Source of the DNA: Paracamarosporium sp. OC-R06-R3 | Lineage: Eukaryota > Ascomycota > Dothideomycetes > Pleosporales > Didymosphaeriaceae | Assembly: GCA_019828545.1 (NCBI GenBank) | Contig: JACVRA010000138.1 | Coordinates: 1 to 64,000 of the forward strand | DNA: 64,000 nt | Direction: 5' to 3' | Shown here: one piece after another, positions 21,285 to 32,370 of the stretch | How positions within the stretch are numbered: position 1 is the stretch's first letter | Layout of the letters: the number at the start of each line of letters is the position of its first letter | Position numbers and translations under genes: made by a program | Notes under the pieces: generated by a model | Told to the model about the DNA's origin: nothing | Database searches by the model: none | What the model saw: only the letters and a program-made list of their open reading frames with translations

Positions 21285-22775
21285 CTATTTCGCTGGGATA
21301 GCAAGTCCGTAGCCAGAGAACAGACCCACAGGGTCGACAGCAGCCTTGATCTTCTTCAGCTTCGCGAAGTTCTTGTCGCCGTACAGCCTGGAACTCCACT
21401 CCTTGACGCTGAGCTCCGAGTTGACGTAGTTGACAAAGCTTCGCAGCGGGGCGGACTTCTTCAGAGCGCTCTCGAACGGCTTCATGAGCGCTTGGATGTA
21501 GGCGCTGCCATCGCTGGGCCAGACGGTTGTGGCGGAAACGCCGTCTACGCGGATGAGCCAGAGGTTGTTGCCGTGCGCGTAGGCTGTGTCGCTGTCGGCG
21601 ATGTCATCGCTGGCGCCGCTCCAGAGGTCGAGGTAGCCGGAATTCGTGATGTCGGTGCGGTTGAGGGAATGGTAGCTCTCCAACAGTGCTTTCGCCTGCT
21701 TCAGCGAGAGCGGGTGGTTGTTTGTAACGACCCAGGATTGCACGAGAGATGCGCGACCACCGAGCGCTCCTCCGGTGGGCAAATTCATTCCAGCGCCTGT
21801 CGAGGATACTTCGGAGTCCCAGAAAGACGCCAGCACTGTCTTCGTGACATTGACCGTGGGCGCGACAGAGCGGAGGGATTCCAGAAGTGGCGCAAATGCT
21901 TGGTCGAATGCGGCTTCGGTGCCGTAGAAGAAGCCGGCAGAAGCAAAGTTGCCCAGCGAATATCTGAGAGACAACTCGTCGGGCGCTTGCCCATCGAGAA
22001 CCCATTTCTGGATTATGAGCAAAGCGGCGCTTGCGGCGTCAACGCTGACATCACCAAGGGCGAGGGAGTAGCTGACTGCGCCATCGATGGGAACTTCATG
22101 CGTCTCGATTGCGGCCGAAAGAACGATACCGAAGCTGGGTCCAGCACCTTTCGCCGCCCAAAGAAGATCGGAACCGGGACCTGCAGTGACGATTGATCCG
22201 TTGTATAGCATGTACTCGACAGAAGCCAAGTTGTCCGTAGGGATACCCAGGAATCTGCTCGTTGTGCCAAAACCGCCTCCCATTGTGCTTCCCACAAGTC
22301 CCACGTGCGATCCTCGTACGTGAGGGGAGTGTCGGCGATAGTTGTCCCAAAGGTACTTGAAACTAGGGCCAACGTTAGCTCCTCCACCGAACGTAAGTTG
22401 CTTAGTGGTATTGTCGAAGCTCAGATCAGTGAAGGCCTGCATGTCGATGACGAGGTTTCCAGGGTTGCCGAAGCCATAGCCTTGGAAAGAATGCGCGCGT
22501 CCAACAGCTGAGACTTTGATGGAGGCTTTGCGAGCACAGCTCAGAGCTAGAGCGACTTGGCTTTTATCTTGGGGGAATGCAACAGCGACCGGCTCCGGAG
22601 TCAGTCGGAACTGGAAAGATGCAGTGTCGTTGGTCCAAGTTGCATCTGCAGAGACGGATGCCTGTACTCCTCCTTGCTCAAGGCACGAGTGGACAGCGTC
22701 TGCCTTTGTACCTTGGCCCAGAGCAGCCGATGCTACGCTGAGTAGTGTCAGCAGTTGCGAGGTCGGGGTCATCAT
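21285..22775 (-). CDS. Secreted FAD-linked oxidase (AA7/berberine-bridge-like)
   Basis: Single exon on the minus strand, 496 residues, usual length for secreted VAO-fold oxidases (PF01565 FAD-binding domain with a BBE C-terminal domain). Relatives oxidise oligosaccharides or alkaloid-like substrates and release hydrogen peroxide. Residues 1-20 form a signal peptide (LLTLLSVASAALGQ). The FAD site is seen in AVGRAHSFQGYGFG, where His95 should carry FAD by its 8-alpha link. The second attachment, a Cys in the following motif of bicovalent members, is absent: the motif reads RGSHVGLVGSTMGGGFG. The rest of the FAD domain (AAKGAGPSFGIVLSA) is intact. The BBE end is KLKKIKAAVDPVGLF, followed by SGYG. 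Several NxT/NxS sites are present. Substrate unknown. It is convergent with the HET gene. Confidence 0.87.
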   Translation of the reverse strand: MMTPTSQLLTLLSVASAALGQGTKADAVHSCLEQGGVQASVSADATWTNDTASFQFRLTPEPVAVAFPQDKSQVALALSCARKASIKVSAVGRAHSFQGYGFGNPGNLVIDMQAFTDLSFDNTTKQLTFGGGANVGPSFKYLWDNYRRHSPHVRGSHVGLVGSTMGGGFGTTSRFLGIPTDNLASVEYMLYNGSIVTAGPGSDLLWAAKGAGPSFGIVLSAAIETHEVPIDGAVSYSLALGDVSVDAASAALLIIQKWVLDGQAPDELSLRYSLGNFASAGFFYGTEAAFDQAFAPLLESLRSVAPTVNVTKTVLASFWDSEVSSTGAGMNLPTGGALGGRASLVQSWVVTNNHPLSLKQAKALLESYHSLNRTDITNSGYLDLWSGASDDIADSDTAYAHGNNLWLIRVDGVSATTVWPSDGSAYIQALMKPFESALKKSAPLRSFVNYVNSELSVKEWSSRLYGDKNFAKLKKIKAAVDPVGLFSGYGLAIPAK

Positions 22776-25233
22776 TCTAAAGAAAGATGATCGTCGGTAG
22801 CGGTGATCTGACGAGGGATGAGAGCCACAACAGTAGCCACCGAAGCGGGTGTAGAATTTTATATCGATTTTCCACCACGCTACATCTTGGCGTAATGATA
22901 CTGACTATTCTTCCCAATCCTTATGGGGCTATAGGTCTCCTTCGCCTTAATTTCTTCCGGTGTTACACGTGAATCTGCAATCAGATCGCTTGCTTGGACG
23001 ACAAGTTCCAAGCCTTGGCTTCTAGAATAGCCTTGAGGAATTTTCGGTGCAACCTTTTGGCGGACATCGGCCTCGCGCGATGGATCGTATTATTCCGTGT
23101 CCACATGTTGCCATTGTGTGTCGGTAGTGGTCATTTTAGTAAGACATGAGCAATCCGCCTTTTGCACAGGGACATGCCTATTGCGGTTGATCATCCCGCG
23201 CTTTGTGTGGGTCTTGGGAGATTGCTAAGGATTTTCCTATCGCAGCCGAGACTCATGCGATCTTCCATGCCCTTCGGTTCAGGACTGACTGCAACTTTTG
23301 CGGATAGTTCTTGTGGCGCTGTGCACCTTCGGAATCAGCTATCCCTGATAAAGTTAGCAATTCATGGAGAGGGTTTCCCGTTCGAGTCCTTCGGGTGGGA
23401 TAAGATCCTCAAGCGAACAGTCCGAATGCTCAATTATTCCACTACTGACAATCTCATGGTATGAAAACTGTGCCTACGAGTTCAGAGTGTTGTAATGAAG
23501 TTTTATTTCTGCTCGTCCTGGCCGGTTGTGGATAAGCTGGACGCCACAAGGCGTAATATCAGCAGATTCTCGAACGGCTAGGAACATCTTGTGCAGTCCA
23601 GAATCTTACCCAAATGCCCTGATTCGTGTAGCTGTGTGACAAATTCAGAAAGGAGTCCACTCGGTCTATGGAACTCGGTGTAGAGAGTATTACGTGGTAC
23701 TACGGAGCACGCACAGCGCGCACCACGTTTAGTCATGAACTTCTTCCTTCATCAGTGACTTACGTTGGATCGAAGGGACTCACCATAGAGGAGATGCATG
23801 ACCTGATCAATGCGCTTGTCGATGGCTTCATCGAGTTCGTCCATACTTCGCCTCACAGTTGGGCTGACAACAAATATGGCTTGTTGATCACACAAGAGAA
23901 ACTTTGTTGATACTACTCAAGATATGAGTTTAGAATCGGGTAGTGACTTGTAACACAAGTATTATACTTTCCGACTAGTCATTGACGGCGTTGAGCCATT
24001 TGCATCATCTCCCATCCGTCATAACACGAAAGAACACGCACACCGGAATAATATAAACAGGGAAGGCTGTGCACATTTAGCTCAATCACCGCAAGGAGCA
24101 TACTTCCGTTGCAGTAGTCAAACGGGCCGTAACCACAACGACTACTGCCCTGTGTCGGATGATGAATAGATCGAACCGTGTGATGCCTAATGTGCGCCTG
24201 ATCGGATTCAACGCCCGAGTCCCGTCTTGACCGGAAGGCTGCGGGTGAGAGGGAGGTTGGGATACAGTTCGATGCGTAGGCGGTAAAGCTTTCGGAAGGG
24301 GGTCAAGGATCGAAGTGTAAGCTTCGTGGATGAGTTCTTAAAGTGCATAGATTAGGGGTCCACATGCGATGAATATTCCTTCGATGTATAGCCGCGAGGA
24401 GGTTGGCGTTCCACAAAGAGTGACCCTACCTTGCTGTAAAACCATGCCTTCGACTGTTGGAATACATCAGGTTTCTATGATGTGAGAAGAGTTTTTCGAC
24501 CGGCACTGGCCTTGGACTGCGTGGACTAAGGGTTCAAATGTGATGAACATGTCTTCGATGTATAGCTGAAAGAAGCCGACACTCCACAGAGATGAACTCC
24601 AGCTTGCTGTGAAAACATGGCTTGGAGCGACTGGGACACATCAAGCTTCTATGAGCGTTTCTGGACCGGCATTGGCAGATGCTCGTATGGGTTTAGAGAC
24701 GTGTGGCGTTGAAGGTCGGCGCTCAAGGCTTCGTGAATAGAGCATAGGACAAAGCTATGAGCTATACGATTCGCAGAACCCACTCATAAACTCGACAGTA
24801 GCTGGATCGAGACCTGTCCGAGCGGCACAACGGTCACACGGGTCGCAATATATTGGTACTCCCCAGGCTATCTATATTTCCAACGAACGTTAGCGTGGGG
24901 TGGTGCTCTGAAGCGCTGAGAAGTCTGCTTCTGAAAATAGAGCATACAAACTCCCATGCCCTTGATGGCTCGTTATCGTGAGGGAGCGAACAGGGAAATG
25001 CCCCTGTGTGACAAGGTGGTGGTTGAGGCAATCAGGCACAAGCAACCCGAGCACTGCGTCCCAAAGCAGCTAGCGCTCCCGGGCGTCGAGCTGGAGCTCC
25101 CGCACTTCCATCATCGCCCCAAGCGTGGTTGAGTAAGTGGACAACTTGTGCCACTGTGTCCTGCACTCTTTTCCTTCACCCCACACAACCCCGTTCCCCT
25201 TTCACTCTCCATCCGAGCGGCCTCCCACCAGCA
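22776..25233. other. Intergenic, 2.4 kb with decayed tandem repeat
   Basis: No convincing gene. An 80-codon frame at 23668-23910 (VESITWYYGARTA...) has no motif that I know and no clear splice partner. The 24350-24680 part holds a diverged tandem duplication listed separately. Confidence 0.4.
24350..24680. repeat. Diverged tandem duplication, period 174 bp
   Basis: Copy 1 begins near 24350 and copy 2 near 24524. Shared blocks include TCGATGTATAG (24380 and 24554), CTTGCTGT, ACATCA...TTCTATGA and GACCGGCA.TGGC, in the same order. The copies differ by many substitutions. A weaker echo (GGCTTCGTGAATAGAG near 24730 against GCTTCGTGGATGAG near 24321) suggests that the original unit was larger. 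Confidence 0.6.
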
Positions 25234-26827
25234 ATGGCCGACGCCGGAGTCGACATCGCGCAGCTCACCGAAGAGCAGCAGCTTGCGCTCCAGCAATTCA
25301 CCGCCGTCACAGACCAAGACATCAAGGATGCCGTGCCCCTGCTGCAGCGGTGCCAGTGGAATGTCCAGGCACGCGCCCACTCCACCGAGACTTTCCGCTG
25401 TCCATGGCTGACCTGTGCAGATTGCGATAGCCCGCTTCTTCGACGGCGAGCCCGCAGAAGACCCCGTCGCCGCTGCCGCCGCCGCCGCTCCCCAGGACAA
25501 CCGCCGGCAAGAAACCCTCATGAACGGCTTCGCGTCCCCGCGCTCCTCCACATCCAGTCGCCGTGCTCGCGTAGAACCAGCGCCCCGCGTCGTTCCCCAG
25601 CCCGAGAACCAAGTCGCCGTTCGGCCGCCGCTCCTCCTTGCTATCCTCTTCGCGCCCTTTAGCTTGGTCTACTCGCTGTTTTCGCGATGGTTCCGCTTCG
25701 TAGGGTGGATGTTCCCGCCCTTGACACGGCTGTTTGGAGGTGGTACCAATGCGGCGGCGGCGGGCAGGCGGGGTGCGGCCGGTGGGCGAAGGCCGCTGAA
25801 CCCAAAGGATACTGCAGCACGATTCATTCGGGAATTTGAGGAAGAGTATGGAGAAAATAGGCTGCCTTTCTTCGAGGACGGGTACGCACAGGCGTTTGAT
25901 TTGGCCAAGAAGAACCTCCAGTTCCTCCTGGTCATCCTGGTTTCGCCTGAGCACGACGAGACGGCCTCGTTCCTCCGGGACACGCTGCTCTCGCAAGACG
26001 TGGTGGATTTCATTCGCAATCCAGACAACAACATTATCCTGTGGGCAGGCAACGTCCAGGACTCGGAAGCATACCAGGTCTCGACGTCGCTGAACTGCAC
26101 AAAGTTCCCCTTCGCCGGGCTCATCGTGCACACACCGCAAGTTTCGTCCACGGCCATGGGCATCGCCACGCGCATCGTGGGCCCCACGCCCGCAGCCCAG
26201 TTCCTCTCGAAGTTGCGGCAATCCATCCAGACGCACAGCGAACCGCTCGCACGCGCCCGCGCCCAGCGCGCAGAGCAACAAGCCACGCGCAACATCCGCG
26301 AGCAGCAGAATTCCGCCTACGAGCGCTCTCTCGCCATCGACCGCGAACGCGCGCGCAAGAAGAAGGAAGAAGCAGAGCGCAAAGCGCTCGAAGAAAAAGA
26401 AGCACTCGAGCGCCAACAAGCCGCGGAGCGTTACGCACAGAACCTCGCACAATGGCGCAAGTGGCGCGCCTCTTCCATCGCCGCCGAGCCGCCTGCATCC
26501 GAAAAGGAAGTCGTCCGCATCAGCCTCCGCATGCCGAATGCCGACCGCGTGGTCCGCCGCTTCGCCGTCGACGCACACATCGAAGAGCTCTACGCCTTCG
26601 TAGAGTGCTACGACGTCCTCCAATCCGGTGAGAGTACCGACGGCGTCCAAGAGCCGCAAGACTTCGAGCACGAGTACGAGTTCCAGCTCGTGTCGCCCAT
26701 GCCGCGCGAGGTGTACGACTTGAAGGCCGGTGGCAGCATCCGGGAGCGTATCGGGCGGAGCGGAAATCTCATCGTCGAGCGGACGAACATGGAGTCTGAT
26801 GACGAGGAAGAGGAAGAGGAAGAGTAG
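25234..26827 (+). CDS. Ubx2/FAF2-like UBA-UAS-UBX protein
   Basis: Two exons, 25234-25368 and 25421-26827, 513 residues. Proteins of this family sit in the ER or lipid-droplet membrane and recruit Cdc48/p97 to ubiquitinated clients in ER-associated degradation. An N-terminal UBA-like domain (TEEQQLALQQFTAVT ... LLQRCQWNVQ / IAIARFFDGEP) spans the exon junction. A hydrophobic hairpin follows at about 115-148 (LLLAILFAPFSLVYSLFSRW). Next come a UAS thioredoxin-like domain (about 180-290), a charged coiled coil rich in Arg/Glu (about 320-400) and a C-terminal UBX domain (VRISLRMPNADRVVRRF). The tail is acidic (DDEEEEEEE). The intron starts with GC (CAG|GCACGC) and ends GTGCAG. No GT site keeps the UBA domain intact, so a GC-AG intron is most likely. 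Confidence 0.88.
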
Positions 26828-27378
26828 ATATGAGTATGATTTGCATGGGCGGCGTTTGGATGGATCATTCGTTTTTGTTGCACTTTAGCGCGGCATTGAG
26901 GGCTGGCATCGATTGGATCGGCCTTGTGACGAGCTTGGTTTGGTTTAGTTTGCACTGGGTGTATGTGGTATAGATGTGTTTCTAAGAGCGATCTTGACGT
27001 GGGTAGCGCATTCAGGATAGCAGGGAAGGAATTATCATGAGGTAGGGTATGTTTGTGTCACGGCGATAGTGCAGCATTGAAGAGTACCATTGCGTCGCTT
27101 GAATCCAGAGATTGGCGTTGTTCCAGCATGTGTACGGTACGAGGAATCAAAAAGGAGAAACCAATTCTACAACCATTCTAACATTACAAATAGTGACCAA
27201 GAAGGATACCACGAACGTCTCCACCACCTCTCCATTGCCGTCCTCGCTCCCAAACCAAGTCACCTCCCAACCGCAAAGCACACTCGCACCCAGTATCTCC
27301 CAGCACCTCGCCAAACCATATCCCCTTCCTCCAACTCCCACTCCTAACCTCACACCCCATTTATCCACTCCCCACCAC
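26828..27378. other. Intergenic, convergent 3' ends
   Basis: Between the 3' ends of the UBX gene and the opsin-related gene. C-rich from about 27290 onward. Nothing recognised. Confidence 0.4.
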
Positions 27379-28288
27379 CTACACCCCAGTCTCACGCAGC
27401 CCCATATCCACCTCCACCCCCCTCCTCCCAACCCTCTCATCACTAAACCCCAGCCCCAAAGCCCCATAATCCCACCCCCTCCCAAGCACCACAAACCCCG
27501 CCGCCGCACCGGGCAGAATCAGCACATCCAGCACACCGCCCCAAGCCGCACCCGCCGACCGACTCACGACCCCCGCGCCGTCGCCTACCGCCCAGAGGAC
27601 GACGTACACCACCCAGAGCGCATTGACCCAGCCCGACAGCAGCATGTAGGACCGTGCTATCCCGCGGCGGGCCGCGGCTTCGCGGCACTCGTTGAGAGTG
27701 CTGAGGGCGAGGATGAGCCAGGCGAGGGTGCCGAGGGCGAAAGGCGCCCACTTATAAGCTGACGGGATGAAGGACGCGGCGAGGTACGTTGCGACCCAGA
27801 AGGCAGCCGAGGCCATGTTCAGGACGATGGTGGTCCAGGAGATGCCTGAGAGGAGGCCGAGGGCGAGGGCGTGCGCGGGGAAGACGGCGAGGTGGGAGGC
27901 GTAGGTTGGGAGGGAGAGGGGGCGCCCTGTCGAGGGGGACACGGAGAAGAGCGTGGCGGCGTCTAGGAAGGATGTTGTGGATGCGAAGAGGAGGACGAAG
28001 GTGTAGAGGTAGTGGAAGACGCGGTCGGATTCGCGGGCTGTGAAGCAGAGGGATAGAAGGGTAAGCTATGGATTTACTCGGAGCGTTAGTCAGGTTTTGA
28101 GCATGTTGGTAGAAGGGATGGGATGGGATGGGATGGGATGGGCTTGTGGGGTGGAGGCTGCGGAGGGGAGACAAGAGACTCACGAAGGAAACCATCTGTA
28201 TGCCCGTCACGGCCCAGAGAAAGTTCGCTACGTTCGTAGAGAGAGCTTCATTGCCGACATCGTTTGCCTGAACGAAAAGATCCATCAT
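27379..28288 (-). CDS. Opsin-related (Hsp30/Yro2-type) seven-helix membrane protein
   Basis: Two exons on the minus strand (28288-28184 and 28065-27379; intron 118 bp), 263 residues. It belongs to the microbial-rhodopsin fold family (PF01036), which in fungi includes light-driven pumps and opsin-related proteins of the Hsp30/Yro2 kind in plasma membrane stress responses. Seven hydrophobic helices are visible, starting with NFLWAVTGIQMVSFLTLLSL across the exon junction. The helix-7 motif of pumping forms (LDVLAKP, whose Lys binds retinal) reads LDVLILP here, so the Schiff-base lysine is absent. The protein therefore should not bind retinal covalently. The long intron carries a GGGAT pentanucleotide repeat. 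Exon 2 and the 3' half are very G-rich on the coding strand. Confidence 0.82.
28115..28142. repeat. (GGGAT)n pentanucleotide microsatellite
   Basis: Five to six tandem GGGAT units inside the intron of the opsin-related gene. Probably variable in length between strains. Confidence 0.85.
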
Positions 28289-29489
28289 GTATGACTACGT
28301 GCTGTCGACAATCACAAATACTCCGCCCGTACAATTCCACCAGTTCAAACAAAAACGAGCGAAAACGAGGAACAAGTCCACTTAAACTGATGCACTGTTC
28401 TCCTAAAAGAAAGAAGAAGACAGTCATACCGACTATATACGTCCTCTATACCACCTCCACTCTCTACAACCACACTCGGGCGAATTCAAGGATACTCTAC
28501 ACACCCTATTCAAACAATCTAACCCCCTTCGGTTTCACGATACTCGATTCGCGCCATAGAAGAACAGACAATCACAAATGCAGTAAAAGGTGTATACTGC
28601 CGCCTACCCACACTCGGCACAACTCAAGTTGAACGACATCTCCTCCTAACCATGCAAGAACAGACAAGCACAAATGCAGTAAAAGGCCCATACCGTCTTC
28701 TCCCCGCACGCGGAGCAACTCTGTTCCGGTACGTGGTGGACGTGTTACCCTTTTCGTGCGGGAGGTATCCCAGCAAGGCGAGCTCGGTTGCTACTGCCTT
28801 CCGAGCCCGACTCCGAGCCTTGAATATTGAACATGAGTAGAATATCATGCACAGCACAACCAACATCACATCAACCAGCACCCCTGACTGAATAAAGAAC
28901 TCCGGGGTAACAATCTATGAAGATAACCATTCCACACAGTTAAACCCTCCCATCATTGCCCATGCGTTCGCCTCGATGCGCAACGCACCGACCACACCGC
29001 GCTACACCCCGTCACCCAATCTCAACCCAAAGCAAGAACATGATAGAATAAAAAGAGAAGCTAACAAATTCCAATTCCAAGTTCAAGTTCAATGGCGTCC
29101 ATTTTATGCCGCAGGGGCAGAGGTACCAGCCAACCAAGATAGCCCGTTGGCATACCATACCAGCCGGGGCAAGGCAAGGCAAGAACGAAAGCATGCTGAT
29201 ACATCACAGCACATCCAAGATCGGTGCATGCAAGCGATCTCATCCATCCCTTTCCTTTCTTGCACCTGATATGGATCTGGCTTTCGCCACCGTAGTCCCA
29301 AGCTGCCTCAATGTCATCATGACAGGAGCCATTCCGAGTGCCATGACGAACCATCGCAAGCCCAGCCCAACGTCACACTGCCCAGACATACTGAAGACAT
29401 GGGTCTAATACCAGACGGACGGTTAACACCTGGTGTATCGTTGGTGGAAATAAATAAACAATTAACCAGTTACGGCGTAATCATATCTA
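28289..29489. other. Intergenic, shared upstream/downstream region with short repeats
   Basis: Upstream of the opsin-related gene and downstream of the EST1-like gene. Contains the 96-bp spaced duplication listed below. No gene recognised; the ORFs here are short and overlap on both strands. Confidence 0.4.
28561..28755. repeat. Direct repeat, 96-bp offset
   Basis: AGAACAGACAATCACAAATG at 28561 recurs at 28657 with one substitution, and the similarity goes on as CAGTAAAAGG then TA..G.C.CC. Shorter echoes (GACAATCACAAAT near 28308, CCACACTCGG near 28470) suggest more ancient copies. Confidence 0.65.
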
Positions 29490-32370
29490 TCAACCACCTT
29501 GACCATTGGGAGGCGTCTGTCCAAACAAGTTATGCTGCTTGTCGACGTAGGAGCTGTTGAAAAGCAACGGGCTTGCGAGGCCATAATCGCTGGCGCGAAC
29601 AGACTGGTTGTACTGGCCGTTGTGCTGGTCGTAGTACTGTCCGTATGTGGTGGGCCCGTTGCCGTACGCGCCGTGGCCGTACGAAGTGCCGTTTCCGTAT
29701 GCAGAACCCCAGTTTGACGCCGTGGGGTTTCCCCAGGCGGCTCCGCTCCCAAGGCCGCCTGAGACGCCAGAGATGGGTTGTGTAGGCTGAACGGTGTTGG
29801 GCATGGAGAAGTCAGAACTGCGGAGCGAGGTCGCGGAGTCACCACGAACGTGTCCAGAAAGCCCAGGTGGCGCATGTACACCGTTCATGGGAGAGCTACG
29901 GAGATCATTCGCATTGTTTGGCATCAAAGGAGAAGCTGGTCCAGGCGTGCTATTGTAATTCCGGTTCCAGATAGAATTCGCATTCCATTGTCCATCCGGG
30001 AGAGAAGGAAGGTTGGCAGGTCCGCGAATGGAAGATGACGAGGCCACGCGACCCATGGGGGGTGCAGACAACAAAGGGGTGGATGGAGCTGGAGAGCCAT
30101 TTGGCTTCTTGTAGTTCTGCACCGTGTTGACGAGGTCGCTGATGGAGAACGTTGCCAGGCCGTACGTGCCATCCGAGACCAATGCCGTATCCTCAAACGT
30201 CTGCTCCGGTGGAGTTGGTGGGATGTTCTCGTCTTCCTCGGGCAGAGGATCCAACCCCTCGTCAGGCCCTACTAGGTCATCCACCATTTGATTCATAGCC
30301 GAGTCCTTCGCGGCCACAGTGGAGGCTGTTTCCGAGGCTGCAACAACGCTGTGCGACTTTTGATCATCCGCAACGGGCGCCTGTGATGGAAAAAGTGGGA
30401 AATCCACGGGTTCAGTAGACATCACAGGCGAGCCATCAGCGCGGTTATGCGGGCTGGCAAGCAATTCAGACGGCAGTCCCTCCTCGCGGTAAATGAAGCG
30501 AGGGCCATCGAGGTCAAGAGGTGCGTCCGGGTTCTGCGTAAGGACCAGCCCATCGATCAACAGGTCTCTAACCCGCATGAGCATCTCTACGTTCGGGTGG
30601 CTCCGTTCTACGTCCGTGCATTTTGGCTTCAACACCCCATCCTTGTACCATACCCTCATCGTCTCCGGTGAAATTAGTGGCTGAAATCCGATCGTCTCAA
30701 TATCTTCTTCGAGCATGTAACTATCGGATGGGTCCTGGGGAAGTTGGTCCGCAGGAAAACTCGAGGTCAGAAGGGTCAACGTCGCAGCATAGGCCTTCCA
30801 AAGCTCTTGGACTTCGACCTTGGTCAGAGTGTCGGCAATGTTAGCATTGAGAACGTGCCAGAATCGCGTGAACCACGTGCTGTACAGCCGAAGACCAGGG
30901 AGCACGCGACGCGCGACAGCAGTAATCTTGTCGGAGAGCTGCGGAGTGCGGTCACCGTTCTGAGTGACATCATCGCCTTCCGATGAACGCTCTAGCTCGG
31001 GCTGCATAACTTGGAGGAGCGTGAAGAACGTCTTCACGTTCAATCGAAGGAGATAGAAATAGGTCTTGAGGATGTTCTTCGGTGCAGATGGCCCTACGGT
31101 TGTGAGCGCGCGTAAATCTAACAGAATTTAATACGTACCCTGCAACTGCATCGTAGAGAAGTATTCGGCAGCCAGATTGATCGAAATAATCTTTTGGAGA
31201 ATGCCCTCCAGGGAGCGTTCTTTGAGCTCGACGGCCAGCTGGCTGAGAACTTCACCCTCAAGCTCATCGTGCTCTTTAAAATCCTCCCCTTTATAGCACT
31301 TGCTGTGCAGCCGAACAAACCACGCGTTGAGCGCACGAGCGGAATTCGAGCCGTCTGCAGATCGGTGGTTGCTGATCAATTCCCCCTTCTCCCAAGCAGC
31401 CACGATCCTCTTAAACTCCAACTCAAGATTGCCCTGCGCCTGTGGATACGGGTGCTTGCTTGCGAGAGATCGATAAATATGGTAGACTGCACGGAAATGG
31501 TTCCCGTCCTCGCGCGCAATGACTGCCAGCTGGTTATGAGAGTGTCCAGAATCGGGATATATATCAGCGGCCAGGTTGTAGTAGCCTATGGCAGGACCCC
31601 ACTTCCGCTCTTTTTCATCGCCGAGTTCGGTCTCGCGGTATCGGGAGAGGTCGCCAAGCTGGATGAGCGTTTGGTAGCAGGACTGCAGGACCTGGCCCTT
31701 CAGGTGGGGGGCGATGCGCTGACGATTGGAGGTACGGGAAGCTGTGTCACGGTCAGCGAAGCCAGTACAAGGCATGTTCTCCATACCATCATCCTTCCAC
31801 GTGCCAGCAACCTTGCGCAGCTCGGGGATGCCTTCGAATTGGGCGTCCAGATTCAAGATATATTGGCGATAGAAGCGCTGGCTCGCCTTTATGAATTGTA
31901 GGTAGTGCTTCTGCAGCTTTCGGAATTCGACGACGCGCTCTTTGGCATTGGCATTGGCATTGGCAGGCTTCTTTAGCTGTTCCCTCGTCAACAGGTGCTT
32001 ACGCCAAATGTTGTGAAGGTACATACCGAGCGGCTTTCCTTTCGGAAGATGTTGTTCACCTTGAGGTGGGCATTCCAGAGCTGCGGCTCGATCTGGTTGG
32101 CCGAGGCCACCTCAAAGTCGGCAAAGAGCACGTTCTCGCAGGCGACGCGGTACCTGGCGGGGTTAGCACGTGCGGTCTGTCCGGCATCGGCATCGGAGCG
32201 ACTGACTCTTGGAGAAGGGCCGCAAGCTGAGCACCGGAAGCATTGCTCTCGGTGAGTTTGGTGAGCTGTTCCTCGATAGCGCGCGCTCGCCTGGGGAGAT
32301 CCGTCAGCATGTTCCGCGGGGGGCGGGCGGGCGAGGCGTGCCTGAGAAGCTGTTGGGTGTTCGTGGCCAT
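29490..32370 (-). CDS. EST1/SMG7-like protein (Ebs1-type)
   Basis: Four exons on the minus strand (32370-32207, 32153-32027, 31976-31139, 31093-29490; introns 45-53 bp), 910 residues. The EST1/SMG5-7 family acts in nonsense-mediated mRNA decay and telomerase recruitment through a 14-3-3-like N-domain and a TPR-like helical domain. The N-domain is seen from YRVACENVLFADFEVA, then RKLQKHYLQFIKASQRFYRQYI. The EST1 DNA/RNA-binding domain follows with CYQTLIQLGDLSRYRE, then GYYNLAADIYPDSGHSHNQL and AVYHIYRSLASKHPYPQA. The last third is low complexity: Pro/Ser-rich, then a Tyr/Gly/Asn/Gln-rich tail (AYGNGTSYGHGAYGNGP) typical of RNA granule proteins. Intron 1 (donor GTCAGT, CTAAC branch point) was placed because it alone joins AALLQ to YRVACEN in frame. 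Confidence 0.85.

Noticed and set aside
23668..23910. 80-codon ORF in the 22.8-25.2 kb gap
   Set aside because: No recognised family, no signal peptide, no plausible neighbouring exon; left as unassigned.
25322..26671. 449-codon minus-strand ORF over the UBX gene
   Set aside because: Antisense shadow caused by high third-position GC of the UBX gene; low-complexity product without motifs.
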